This document shows, in pieces, positions 23,791-38,100 of a stretch of DNA of 64,000 bases. How positions within the stretch are numbered: the stretch's first letter is position 1; each line of letters opens with the position of its first letter. This stretch comes from Acanthopleura granulata (taxonomy: Eukaryota; Mollusca; Polyplacophora; Chitonida; Chitonidae), in assembly GCA_016165875.1 (NCBI GenBank), contig JABBOT010000004.1:13269672-13333671 (forward strand), read 5' to 3'. Both the position numbers and the translations under genes were made by a program. The notes beneath the pieces were generated by a model, which had not been told where the DNA came from, did no database searches, and was given only the letters and a program-made list of their open reading frames with translations.

Positions 23791-26138
23791 AACAATTCTA
23801 GTATCGGCTTTGCAGGTGCTTCATAAATTTTATTGCTGATAGTGATAATGAGAGAGAGAGAGAGAGAAAAAAAACATAACAGGAACGAAAACAAAAAAAC
23901 TGGATTTGAACCAAAGACTGGCAGGAGTCGACTCACAATGGGCCTATAGTGCTAAATCCCAGTAAAGACAGATTGCGCCTTTGATATACTACTCACTGAA
24001 TTGAAGTTTGCCTTTAATATCAAGTTTCATTAGCTTCACAGTCTCGAAGGATTTCATCCAATTTGCACTAAAGTTTTCGAGATGTTCAGATGCCTGGATA
24101 TCTGACTCGACAACCATTTTGTTCATTGGTGGATGGGTTTCAAAGTACAACAGCCAGTTGATACAATACTACAAGGCTCCTCTGAGGATGACACACTTGT
24201 CTTAGACTTAAATCAGACTTAGTCTCAACTTTAAAATACTTTATTGCACCTAACTCTAATTGTAAGGCTTTTTATTGTAATACCATAACAAGTGTTAAAA
24301 TCAAAGATATGGAATAATACCACAAGTTAAAACTAGGTCTGGTTTTCATCTAAGACTGCTTTGTCATCCTGGGTCCAGAACATGCAATTTTCTTTGGTAA
24401 TTAATTTACAGCACTATACACTGTGACAGCTATACTATAAGAAGGCAATAGAGTGCCTGTCTGACTGAGAGGATAGTCTCATCTAAGAGCTTTCTACCTG
24501 ATACCTGAAGCTGTTTGTTGGGTACCAGGATTTTCACCCCTTAGGTTTCACTTAGGTACGCTTGATTCTAGATACACTCATCTTGAACAGTTTGTAAGCT
24601 ATCTGTTAAAACAAGTTTCATGTTGTCCTGAATGCTCTGGACATACAGCTCAGTATATTTATTTATTTATCACTTATTTATCTGATTTTGACTCAATGCC
24701 ACACTCAAGTTTTCACTTATACAATGATGGTCAGCTTTGTTGGTGAAGGAGACCACAGTACCTTGATGGCATAAACCAACAACCTTTGGCAAGTTATTCA
24801 TGTACTTTAACCTATGTTAGGTACTGATATGCTAAACCATATTGGCCGTGTAGAAAAGGTAACAGACTTACAAACATACAGACAAAATTAGTAAAGTATG
24901 AGAAAAAGTAGATGACACTGCACAAAGCCACACTAGTAATCTTATAAAACCAATTTCGTGTTAAAATGAAAAATGGCTCTGGAGGTAAAGCTTGGAATAC
25001 ATGAAGTTGTGTGGAAGGACTATATACAATGGATAGACGTGTGAATATCGACTAAATTAAGATGCCTTTGTAATATCTTGTCTCAATTTAAAAACAAAAC
25101 CGCAGAAACCCGAACCAAGCTCTGTGATAAATTTATTCATTTCAAGTTAATAGTGTTATACACTTTACAAAAATGTTATATTAGTCTCAGATACATCCAA
25201 CAAATGATCGATATGACTCCCCACTGCTCTGAAAATTTATTACTTTGGTTAAGGTTAAATGCTTTGGTCAAATTATTGCACCTGTAACGCAACAGGTGGA
25301 TCCACCATATCTGATGTTCCCACCACTCCTTCAAGTGACAATATTGTTTTTTTTTTTTCATTGCATTCCCAGTGAAAGCATTTGTGGTAAGATAACATCC
25401 CATAAAGATTTTAACATTTGTAACCTGTGTGTAGGACATCCGGTTGACCAACTTTGATTGTGATTGGTCAAATGGGTGTTCTTGATTGACAGCTCCGAAA
25501 GGTCCATGGTTGGACTCAAAAAAGCCCAGAGGAACTCAAGGGCAATCACATGTTAGTAGACATGTTTTTTTTCCACTAAAATGGGCCACACTAGGCTATA
25601 TAATGATATAGATATATAATCTGTTTTCCATGCATGTCTAAACTGTCCTAGTTAAAAAAAAAAAGGAAGTCATCAAAACAAGACAGAGAAGGTGACATGG
25701 AATGTACCACTTGTTGCAACTCAGACGAAATACATGTGATATGCTAAATCTAGATGACAAAATGGTACCATTTTCTGTGAAGAATCAATTACTAGTATTG
25801 CATGTATGTATGTGATATACAAAATTTCAGCCCAAAGCAATAGGATTTTAACTATCAGTACATATTTCACAACACATGCCATGTTTACACAAGCAAACAG
25901 CAACATTCCTGAAACATATCTGTGACTTCATATAAAACTTATTATACCGTATTACTTAAAAGGATAATGCTTACAAATGAATTGAATTCTTCACTTTCAA
26001 GTTTCTAACATATCTTTTTCAGTCTCAATAAATCACATGACTAATCACCTTCTACACTACAGTTCGTGCAGCAGGGCAGAAAATACTCAGTTGCAGTATT
26101 AATTTGTATATATCACAGCAGTATGATGTGTATCACAT
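23791..26138. other. Intergenic region between LRR gene and STAND gene
   Basis: There is a (GA)n microsatellite at 23851-23867. A strongly diverged SINE remnant lies at about 24655-24790 (minus orientation; CACACTCAAGTTTTCACTTA resembles the family's 3' body). No coding exon is supported. This end should contain the 3' UTR of the minus-strand STAND gene, but I did not find a clear AATAAA close to its stop codon. Confidence 0.5.
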
Positions 26139-29100
26139 TTAAATAGCCTGCATGGCTTCTAAGGCAGACATGGTATCTTCGTGGTCTGGTCCCAAGAATG
26201 CTGAGAACACTTTGTGGGCCTCTGTGAACTGGAACTTGGCTCTGGCATAGTAGCTAGTGGCAAAGTAAAATGCACCAAGGTTGTACCTGTATGAAACAAA
26301 AAAACAAAATGGTTGGCAATGTCCGCAACATTTATTTCCTAATTTACTTTATAGGTGTTTTACACCATACTCAAGAATATTTCACTTATACAAAAGTGGC
26401 CAGCATTATGGTTGGAGGAAACCTGGCACAGCCTCGAGGAAACCCATGACCATTTGCAGGTTGCTGGCAGGCCTTCCCATGTATGACCAGAGAGGAGGGC
26501 ACCCAGAGTTGGACTCACTGCATATTCAGTGATCATACCCTAGGGGAATATTGTACATATGTCTTTTGACGGCTAGATCAGATATACCAAATTTATACAC
26601 AAGCAGTATTTAACATCACTGAAACTTCATATACACGTACATTAGACTTCAATGAGAGAGGCTGTGTCTGGTTTCCTCCCATCATAATGCTGGCCACCAT
26701 TGTATAACTGAAATATTCTTGAGTACGACATAAAACACCAATCAAATAAATAAATAAAAAAGAAAGCAATCAGAGATTGCAAAAATGTATGTCTCTGCTC
26801 CCAGACAGACAAATATAAATACAGCACAATCAGCCAATGCACAGTATTAATATATTTTTAAGGGACTCAGTGCACTTGTATGCAAATGCACAATTTGCAT
26901 GACATGCAAATGAAAGAAAACAATAAAAAAAGACATACTACACAGAGGTATGGATTCATTAACGACATGGATAAATGTGTGGCAAGAAAAGTAACAGGGA
27001 AAGGTTACAATCTGTACCCCTCTGTTAAGGGAGGAACTGGGTTTGTGCAAAATTTTGAGCAATATACCCAAGGGCAGAAAACTTCTAAAATAGATTGAAA
27101 AGTGAAAAAAAACTGACAGAGCACAAGTTTGGGTCATATTGCAGACTTTGTGAGAGTTTGAGAATGCTTAATATTTGCAAAGATATGCTCTCCACATATC
27201 TGAGGAATATGCCCAAGGGAAGACAACTCCTAAATAGAATGAAACACGAAACAATAACCTTACAGTGCACAAGTTCAAGTCATTTTGCACACTTTTGTGA
27301 ATGAGACTCCTGTGACTAATAGTTGCTCAGATACCTCTTCACAAAGTCAAAAAATATGCTCAAGGGCAGTTAAGTCCAAAAATAGAGCAAAATGCAAAAC
27401 AAATAACCTGACAGTGCACAACTTTGGGTCATTTTGCACACTTTGTGAGCGTTTGAGAATCCTATGATTTATAGTGGCAGAGATACCTCTGCTCAAAGTT
27501 GAAAAAGTGGTCAGATAACTCCTAAAATAGAGCAAAACATCTAAAAATAACCCAATAGTTCACAGCTTCAGGTCATGTTGCACACTGTGTGAGTCTGAGA
27601 ATCCTATGCCAAAAAATTGCAGAGATCTACTCTGCAAAATGTGGAAAAATATGGTCAAGGGCAGATACACGCAAGTCCTATAACAGATTGAAACGTGTAA
27701 AAATTACCTAACTGTGCACAACTGCAGGTCATTTTGCACATTTTGTGTGAGTTTGAGAATCCTATGTCTAATAGTGGCCGAGATATGCTCTCCACAAAGT
27801 TAAGAGGGATACAGAGAGGGACAAACAAAGCAACTGATATATATGTCCACCCTCAAAATGCAGGCGGACATAATAACTCAATAGGAGAGTTAATCCTAAA
27901 TGTGTGATTGTAGCCTCACCTGAGCATGGCGACATCCACATGATTTGAGCCATATACATCCAATAAGATGGCCAGAGCTGCCTCAAACAGCTGACCTGCC
28001 AATGGGCTACTCTTGTCATCGTACACTAAGCCCACATCATTAAGGATTCCAGCCGTCCGTGGGTGGGCTGTCCCTACATCCCCACGGGTCAGTTTCAAGT
28101 CCTGTACAAAGTAGCCCAGTGCTTCATCCAGTCTGCCTTGCTTGTAACACATCTGTCCAAGCTATGTAACAAAAGTGAAGACAAACACATACATACATAT
28201 ATACATACATACATACACGTATATATATATATATATATGTATAGGTACATGTAATTCCAAAAATAATATCCTCAAAGACATATCGGTGGCTATACTTTAT
28301 TACTATCTGATCAGTTGAGTGCCATCTGATATCCAGCAATGTGCCGCACAGTGTCTGTGCTCACACCTGCCACACATTGTCCCAGGGTACCCACACCTGA
28401 CATTTAACCTCACACAGTCCCAGTGTGCCCACACCTGACACACTGTCTCACACAGTCCCAGTGTGCCCACACCTGACACACTGTCTCACACAGTCTCATT
28501 GTGTCCACGTCTGACACACTGTCTCACACAGTCCCAGTGTGCCCACACGTGACACACTGTCTCACACAGTCCCAGTGTGCCCATACCTGACACACTGTCT
28601 CACACAGTACCAGTATGCCCACACCTGCCATCTGACCTCACACAGTTTCTGGGTACCCACATCTGACATTGTGCCTCACCCAGTCCCAGTGTGCCCACAC
28701 CTGACACTGTGTTTCACACAGTCCTAGTGTGCCCACACCGGGCATCTGGCCTCACACAGTTTCTGGGTATCCACACCTGACACTGTCCCTCACCCAGTCC
28801 CAATGTGCCCACACGTGGCATCTGGCCTCACACAGTTTCTGGGTATCCACACCTGACACTGTGCCTCACCCAGTCCCAATGTGCCCACACGTGGCATCTG
28901 GCCACACACAGTTTCTGAGTATCCACACCTGACACTGTGCCTCACCCAGTCCCAATGTGCCCACACGTGGCATCTGGCCTCACACAGTTTCTGGGTATCC
29001 ACACCTGACACTGTGCCTCACCCAGTCCCAATGTGCCCACACGTGGCATCTGGCCACACACAGTTTCTGAGTATCCACACCTGACACTGTGCCTCACCCA

Positions 29101-32100
29101 GTCCCAATGTGCCCACACGTGGCATCTGGCCACACACAGTTTCTGGGTATCCACACCTGACACTGTGCCTCACCCAGTCCCAATGTGCCCACACGTGGCA
29201 TCTGGCCTCACACAGTTTCTGGGTATCCACACCTGACACTGTGCCTCACCCAGTCCCAATGTGCCCACACGTGGCATCTGGCCTCACACAGTTTCTGGGT
29301 ATCCACACCTGACACTGTGCCTCACCCAGTCCCAATGTGCCCACACGTGGCATCTGGCCTCACACAGTTTCTGGGTATCCACACCTGACACTGTGCCTCA
29401 CCCAGTCCCAATGTGCCCACACGTGGCATCTGGCCTCACACAGTTTCTGGGTATCCACACCAGACACTGTGCCTCACCCAGTCCCAATGTGCCCACACGT
29501 GGCATCTGGCCTCACACAGTTTCTGGGTATCCACACCTGACACTGTGCCTCACCCAGTCCCAATGTGCCCACACGTGGCATCTGGCCTCACACAGTTTCT
29601 GGGTATCCACACCTGACACTGTGCCTCACCCAGTCCCAGTGTGCCCATATCCGGGCATCCTGTTTCACCCGTGGCTCAGTTGGTTAGCATGCTATCGCAG
29701 CACAATGAACTCCCACCAATGCAGTCGCTGTGAATTCAAGTCCAGCTCATGCTGGCTTCCTCTCCGGCCATATGTGGCAAGGTCTGCCAGCAACCTGCGG
29801 ATGGTTGTGAGTTTCCCCTCGGGCTCTGCCAGGTTTCCTCCCACCATAATGCTACCCGCCATCGTATAAGTGAAATATTCTTGAGTATGGCGTAAAACAC
29901 CAATGTAATCAATAAATAAATAAATAAATAAATCCTGCTTCACCTAATCCTAGCTTGTGGACATCAACAATGACCTGAGTCTGCAAGGTTTCCAGCTTCT
30001 GAGGCAAACACTAATCATCGAACCATCTTAGTGTGCTCTTTTTTTTTTTTCTACTTTAGTTTTTAGCCTAATAAATTGAAATGGATGGATGGATTGGTCA
30101 TGAATCACAGATAGACGCTACACATATGATGACCCCCTTAATTCATACTTACTCTGCATAGACAAAAAATAGAAAAATTTGTGTACCTTGCTGATGATGG
30201 CAGCTACATAATGGTGTTTTGAGCCAAGGACATGGGTTGCTAATTCTCTGGACCTCAAGAGCAGCTTTTTAGCTTCCTTCATATTCTCCTTCAGGTAATA
30301 CACCTCAGCAAGTCCTAGAAGGCCTTCACAGAGCTGCACAAATTCAAGGTGATTTACAAACATACAATAGAAATGTTTAATGTGGACGTGTTGGAAAATA
30401 CATATGCACCTGTTTACTGTCAGATGTTTTAGAATGATGCCAATACAAAAATCACTCAAAACTTACATGAAAGACCCAGCATGGTTATTACAAACAAACA
30501 AATCTCCTTATTTCTTTATCTGTCTAGTCTTTTCAACATCCCGTGTCATTCAGAAAACACAGGGTTAAAGTTGTATACTAAACGAAGCCTACCTTTAATT
30601 CCTCAGCTGGGGATGTGACTCTGTTTTGCCTTGAGATAGCTTCTAAATAGTATGATTCTGCCGTATCCATATCATTCTGCTTCTGGCAAACAGTGCCTAA
30701 CCTCTGCAACACCTGTAATTTAAGGTAATAAAAATCAAAATAAGCAAGATAGCCAAAACATTGAAATATCAATTTTGTATTTCACTGACACAAGGGTTTC
30801 TGCATTTATTAATTCATTCAAATAAAGTACAACACAGCTCAAAAAGCATCATCTTGACATCTGATGATTTTATATCATTATCTGTATGCATATAAATAAA
30901 CTTTTCCAAGCCATAAACCCATACAGGTCAAGATGAATTCTTTTAAGGAGTAGCTTAACTTGTATTTTCATTGCCTCTATTACACCAAGACGTTCTAGTT
31001 AGTTGGAAAAAAAAAAATCAAATTCAAGGAAATGTTAAGACTACGAGGAAGGGTGGCAAACTGGTCAAATGTTGAAATATCAGATACCATCATCAGAAAT
31101 CTATACGCACAAAGCTCTGATCACAAAAATTATCAACGAGTGGCATATCTTTGACAAACAAACTCAGTGTATCACTAAGTACAAGCCCATAAGCACCCGA
31201 AGCCTCTGGAAAAAAATTGATAAACAGAAATTTGTGAAGGCAGTATAACACATCTTTTATCAAAGGCTTATATGGTTTTGTTGGAGTTCGAACTCAAAGA
31301 AACTCCAATTTGTGAATGAGACTTTATACCGTAAATGTAGCCCTAGAGACATTACCACACGTCTTGATAGGACAGTACTCACATCAAGGACCTCTGGGTG
31401 AATACAACACTTTTTCCAGGAGTAGTCAGCTGTGTTGTAGACAATGCGTGCATGACTGTCCCCGTACCACTGTTCCATTTCTAACAGCAACCCCTCAAAT
31501 ATGCACCTGAGAACAGAGAAAAATACATTTTTGCAATGTGATTTAAATTATATGACCCTCATGTATATGACATTTCTGGAAAAATATGTAATAACACATT
31601 ATAACACACTTTATAACACATTTTATACGAGATCTGCAGTTTTAAGTAAAATTAACTCAAAAATTAATAATTATCACACTCACTATCACTACTCTTATAA
31701 GCAGGGTCAACAACTAAGAGTCACTAAGAATATTTTAGCAATGACCTTGTTCAAACCATGATAATCCTAAATATGAAGCAATGAAGGCAATCAAATATAA
31801 CATCTGAAAGGAACCAATTATTACACGACAAGTTTTAGAGAGTGCTTTTTGCCTTTATGTTCAAGTATTAAAAAACCTGTTGAAGATATACCAGAGTTTC
31901 TGTTGTGATAATTCAGGACAGCATAACCCAAAACCATGATGTTTATATTCCAATGAAAATTTCTGCAGATGTTTTGTGGCTTTCAACTTACTTTGAAGCA
32001 TCCAGCAGGCCCAAATCTAGGAAAAATGCTCCCAAGTCTGCCATAAGATTCTGAAAATCCTGCGTTTTCCGCTCTTCTTTGGGAATCTTCTCCACCTCAG

Positions 32101-35100
32101 CCAAGTAAGCTTTTTCTACCGCAGTAAAGTCCCCTAACTCTCAACAAATATTAGTGTCTCTATACTTGCGATGTAAACTGCCAATATCAGTTTTGATGCT
32201 CACACAGGAGTGCTCATGCACAGATCAAGTTATCCTTATTTTTTTCATTAAAGATTAAAATGTTTCACGTGTATTAATTGTTCACAGTAAAAGGCATTTA
32301 TTTCAACCAATAGGTGGGCGCCTGAAGTAAATTGTGTACATTATACATTACATTTTTATTATATAAATTTACAGCAAGAAAATAACACTTTGTACAATTA
32401 CAATTGGGTAGCAGTTTAAATTTTTGTGCGTTGAGCTTTTATGCATTCCTTACTGTTTTCCAAGACTTGATGAGATCAAACTTTCCATCTTCATCTGCAA
32501 TAAGTTTCTTGAAAACTTCCAAATTTGTGATAAATTTTCTAAGTTTCTCCAATTCTCCAGCTTTTGCGAACAGAAATGGTAACTCCACCACCTACAAGCA
32601 AAAGAAAAAAATATATCGCATCACAAATTGTTTTACAGTTTCATGTAACTACAGAAGGAAATATTACAAAACTTATACATCATTCTGATTCACAGCAATA
32701 AATGAATTTAGTTCCTATTAATAATAATAATTCAGTTTTCTAACTTTTAAACTCATACAATATTTGATTTGATGAATCAAAAACATAAACATTCTACAAT
32801 ATTATTGTTGCATGATACTACACATAGGATGGCCTTTGGATGAAGTAATGAAGTCCTCTCAACACATACATGTATAAAGTAAGATTCTGCTGCTCAGATG
32901 AAGTCTTCACCCGTACATCACAGGAAACAAGAGGGCTCTATGCAGTCCCCAAGCTGCAAGACTGCAATGACTGAATAAAGTTTTTATCCATATATGTATA
33001 ATGCAGGATTAAGATGGCTGTATGTCACAAGATTGGAATGACTGAAAGAACTTTTCAGCTCTGTATTGCAGGATAAAGATGGCTGCATTAAGTCTTCAGT
33101 GAAGAGTCACGGGAGTGAGGAGCAAGACTTTATCCATGTACTGGCTTCATCCAATCACCTTAATCCTGCAATACCTGGATGCATACTTCATCACTGGATT
33201 GCAGGATCAGGATGTTTATGCATGTTTACTCCATGCAGATGGACTGGTTTACAAGTAATTAACGTACTGTTCTATTGTCCAATGGCTTGCTGGAGAAGAA
33301 GTTAGCCAGTCTGAGGTAGCCCTCTTGTTTTGCCTCATTTGTCACCAAGTATCTATTCTCTACAGCCTGTCGCAGGTGATCGTGAAAGAAGTTCAGGATA
33401 CCATTTCTATTAACAAGACTTTCCACCAAGGACAGGTAGAAGGGTGACCATATGGCTGACTTAACCTGTTTTAATGCAAAGGATACATACATATATAGAT
33501 ATACATTTAAATTGATGATTTGTAAAGCAGCAGTTATATATAATGTTTTCATGTTACATATATAAAACCATCATTTACGTACCTGCAAAACATAAAATCA
33601 GCTTGTGTCAATTCAAAGAATAACCTCACGCGAACACCATCCTTAGAAAACCTCAATGTTTAAACAGCTCAAAAAATGCTGCACAGCTTCATGATTATAT
33701 CATTGTAGACTTAACTTACACAGACAGGCCAATCAGCTCTTCACTTATTCAACATTTTTGTGGTTTAGGCAAACCAGAGTCCCCAAGTTAAAACATCAGC
33801 CTTCGGAATGTACCTTTGGCAGATGTTTATGTAGGCCTGCAGCATTGGCGGAAATCACAATACCTCCAAGTTCATGTATAAGATCATCTACACAGTCACA
33901 AAGGTGCCACTGGCTGCTTTATATGACTAATAAGGCCCAATCCCCAACCCAGAGCACTAAATGGGACTCTGCCTCGAACATGTGTCTGACACTGGCACTT
34001 AACCTTATGTGTCCTATCTGGGACAAATACAACAGATGTATTTGTCTATTATGTTCTTTCCAGTTCCGAGATAATAGCTCCTTCCCACACAGCCACACTA
34101 ACAAAGCATGGTGATACATGTATGCTGAAGACAAAAATCTATTTTCATGTGTCCTTTACCTGTAAGAGTTCAATGAGTTCACTTTCAGACATGCCCCTAT
34201 TGGAACACCAGATCGCAGTAGTGGTGTCTCGCACAAGGAAAGGCCTGAAGAGGAAAATGTCTTGTCTTTGTAAAACAGCCAACATATAGATGTACATATA
34301 TACAAGTACATACATTCACATGTGGACATCGTCATCAAAATGTCTTCAGCACGAATAAACACAATCAGCACACTAATTCAAATCACTGATTATTGTAAAT
34401 AGTTTTAATAAAGTTAAATACATTTCTTTTAGTGAGCTGTCTGCAAATAATACATTTAGGAACGGTAAGGGTGCATTCCTATATGTTTAGTGCTAGATTA
34501 CCAGCATTTAAATGAAAGTGAATGTGTCTGTTAACAAAGGGCTGGAGTGCTGGGTGAAAGTAGTAATGTAAGGAAAGTGAACAGATAGCTATAAAACACT
34601 GTACCTTTCGAACAAAGGTGATTATCTATGTTAGCACAGCACACAACACTCACAACTGAGAAAGAAAATAGATAATAAAAACTCATAATGAAACTGAAAG
34701 TGGTAATAAAATAGAAGGCACAGAAAAAACACACTTAAGCAGTATGTATCAAAACTCAGAGTTGGAAAGAATGCTGGATATTTCATCAGAAAGATAAACA
34801 AACACACACAAATTACGTAACTCATCTGTGAATTATTCTAAATATAGATTAGATTAAAAAAAAAATTATTAGAAAAATGTTTTTGTTGAAGACTCAATGT
34901 GATTTTACTGTGACAATATCAAAGCAGAGGACTTCAAGCTTCTTTGGAATAGAGCCATACCTGTTTTCTTGTCCTTTCTCCATATCTTGCTCCAGCCTGT
35001 CAAGGATTTTGGCAAACAGTTCAGCTGGGCTTCCAGCTGAGAGGTAATCTTTTATTTTGTCAGTGAGAGTGAAAAATGCCCCGTACATTCTCACCTGTGG

Positions 35101-38100
35101 AGAAGTAATATATTAAAGTTTTTTTTTGTTAGCAGGTTAACATTGGTTTCAACATCATTTTGGTCATAGCATGATGGCGTCTCCTTGAACGCCTGGCTGG
35201 ACCCAATGCTGACAGATTTTAAGTGCTGCATCACTGGAACACTATATTAAAGGCATCAGACCAACCACCCAACCCAGTCAAATTAAACTTACAAATTAAA
35301 CCAACAGTATTTAGCCTATTTCTCAAGCTGAGCACCAAGCAAGGTAGTGACAAAATTACTAATGCTAAATGACCCAATTAAGGACTGGACCCTTAATCTA
35401 CCATTTTCCAGGCTGATGCTTTATCCATTGTCTGACTGCTGCCTGTGAAATTACGTCATTTATCAACTACCCAATATGTATACACCACTGGTAAAGGTGT
35501 CAAGAAAGGATCTAAAATTGATGAATACAGAACCATTCCTCATTGAAATAAGCAGCACTTCCATGTTACGATAACCCGCTAGCATCCTATGAAACATAAA
35601 AGGATCCAACAATGGCATCGCCTGCATAGATATATTTGAGTTAAGATGTTTGGAGCTGGCACTAAGTAGACATACCTCATCAAGGAGAACTCGCAGGTAG
35701 AGAGGGTTGTTAGTTTGCTCTGCTGAGATGATCAGTCCTTTTTGTTCTTCGTTGAGAGTTTTCCCGTAGATTTCCAGCAGATAACCTGTGATGATGTCCT
35801 CCTTCTCCTTGGGATTCAGTGGGTTAACGATGGAGGTGGGCCAGCCTGCTGCCAGTATCGCATCATATGCCTAGAACCAAGCAGAAAAGTATTCAGATGG
35901 AGAATTATAGAATGATTTATAGACATTTGCTTTATGGCCCCTGTGATTCAAACATGTCGAAAGTTGTACATTTGGATAGAAGTTATAATTCAGATCACAA
36001 TAACATTGGTGAACAGTGAGCTCTACTGCATAAAAACAACCATTTACTATTATTTACTACTTTTAAATACATCCGACATAACTATATAAGGATGCAATAG
36101 TATTACTGTGATATGTGAATATGAGCCGACTTGCTTAATTCTATTGTTTTTATGGCTTCATCAGTTTAATTTGCAAAAGCCCAGTAAGTTATTAGGATGT
36201 GCACTTAAGTTACACAAGTACATGTGCAAAATAAGCAAAATATCTGCACCATTTCACATCACCTGTCCATACATGCATCATTTTTGGCTTTTGATGTTGT
36301 GAAACACACTTACTGATCTTAACCCACTGAGTTAAAAATTTACTAAAATCAAGCAAGTATTAAATGGGTCTTAAAATATATCAGTTCCAAAGGATTAAGT
36401 CATAGAAATGTAAATGTATCCTGCAGACATCAGATTAAGGTCTTGGGGTGTAAACATAAACAGTGGTTGGGTTGACTTACTCGCCCAGGTAATGTAGATA
36501 ACAGCATGTACACATTTGGGGGTAATGTTGATGGCAGCCACAGCAAATCATGTTCTGAACCTATAAACAATCGAAATTGTGTCACTTTAACTGTATTATG
36601 AAATATTATATCGGTATGTTTACAACTTTTGGGCAATCTAAAGGGTACATGTACGTCAAATCAGCTGATAACAATTACATGCAAAGGACTTAAGGATCCC
36701 AAACAAAAAACCCTGAAAAACCAAAGCCTTGAACCCCTTCAATAAAAAAGAACATCTACACTGGAAAGTAACTTACAACCTAAATTATTTCAGCCATTTG
36801 TTGTAGAATATAACACAAGGAATCTTTGTTAATCTTAGCCACCACAGATTTATCATGCACATTAACACATGAATTTAAATAAAATATTAAAAAATTCTCA
36901 TCTTCAGTTTTTGCTCACATATGATATGATAAAAGGCAAATCTTATTCCCTTGCATGATTTCCTACTCACCATTTTCTCCCATGCCATCATCCAGCTGAT
37001 TTAGAGCATCCAGAACAATGACACACCTCGCCTTGCTACCTGCCACAAGGAGCCACTTACTGAGGTCCCGGATCAAACCAGCATCTGAGGACGGAATCTG
37101 CAGATCCAGGCCAAAGTGCTGCTTAATCTCCTCGTACAATCTAGCAGGTTAAGGCACAGATTGAATATCATTAGACACAACAAATACTGTGGAATTTTAT
37201 CCAGTTTGTAAAGTCAATGAAGCAGGTGTCAAAAGACTGGTTCCTTAAAATACATGCACTTTTATTAACTGGACAAATGATATGTCTTATTTTGTTCACA
37301 TTTACAATAAAAAAGATACACGTACTATAATTCTTCACCCATTATGGCATATTTGCAAGGTTTTAAATTCAAGCATATTCTGAGAAAATATCCGTGTAAA
37401 ATGATAAAATTATACTTTTTTTGCTGTGGGTGTGCTTGTGATTTTTTTCACTTACTACATTTTAAGTAAGTTCATCACATATATACATATTTTGTATATA
37501 GGCTTTGTACCTTTTAATGAGTTTAAGATAGGAGGCACTGTCTGCAGAGCTGCCAATAAAGTGAAGGAAGACAAAGGTGTCTGGGCGCTGCTCAGCCGTT
37601 TTCATGGTCCAGTTGGCCACAAGGGAGGACTTCCCAGAACCTGGTGTACACACATACAAAGGTATATCACACAATTGAAATGATATAGTGACAAGCTTGA
37701 GAGTCAGTGACACATTACAACAGAGAGACTGTGTCATGAAGTACTGTTCTCTCAGAGAAATCCTTACAAGGTAATGTTATGTTCAACAGACATCACAACT
37801 GTCGGTAACACAGCGCACTATTTCCTATGATGTGTGCACACACTGTAAATCACCTAAAATTTCATCAAAAAAAAAAAACACACAAAAGGATTTTAGAGGT
37901 AAATAAATGTCATAAAATATTATATTTGATGCTGAAACTTACATATTTCCAATAGGATATAATCCTACATTCAAAGCAAACCTTAAAACACATTCAAACA
38001 ATTAATATAGAATTTCCAGAATCAGGAAAAATGAGCAACCTTGTCATGGATGAAGTTTTAGGTCATTCAGGGTAAATTAGTCCTCAGAAACGCTGGACAA

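Larger units (their letters stand above)
26139..32591 (-). other. STAND gene exons 26-32: C-terminal TPR array
   Basis: Several helix-turn-helix units of the TPR type occupy residues about 1626-1979. Clear examples are LQRLGTVCQKQNDMDTAESY, EGLLGLAEVYYLKENMKEAK, LGQMCYKQGRLDEALGYF and YNLGAFYFATSYYARAKFQF. The HP/HH-containing turns (GTAHPRTA, GSNHVDVA, GPDHEDTM) are typical of kinesin-light-chain/nephrocystin-like TPRs. The protein stops soon after the last unit, at 26139-26141. Confidence 0.87.

Noticed and set aside
28345..29662. CRISPR-like regular repeats
   Set aside because: The repeats are contiguous with no unique spacers, are 38/76 bp and lie in an animal intron; this is satellite DNA.
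29668..29760. tRNA gene
   Set aside because: A- and B-box-like elements are present, but the sequence continues into a SINE body and AT-rich tail and does not form a proper cloverleaf; it is a SINE head.
29261..29869. Long open frame of about 200 codons over the 76-bp array
   Set aside because: Pure repeat translation that runs on into a SINE; no start context, splice sites or domain.
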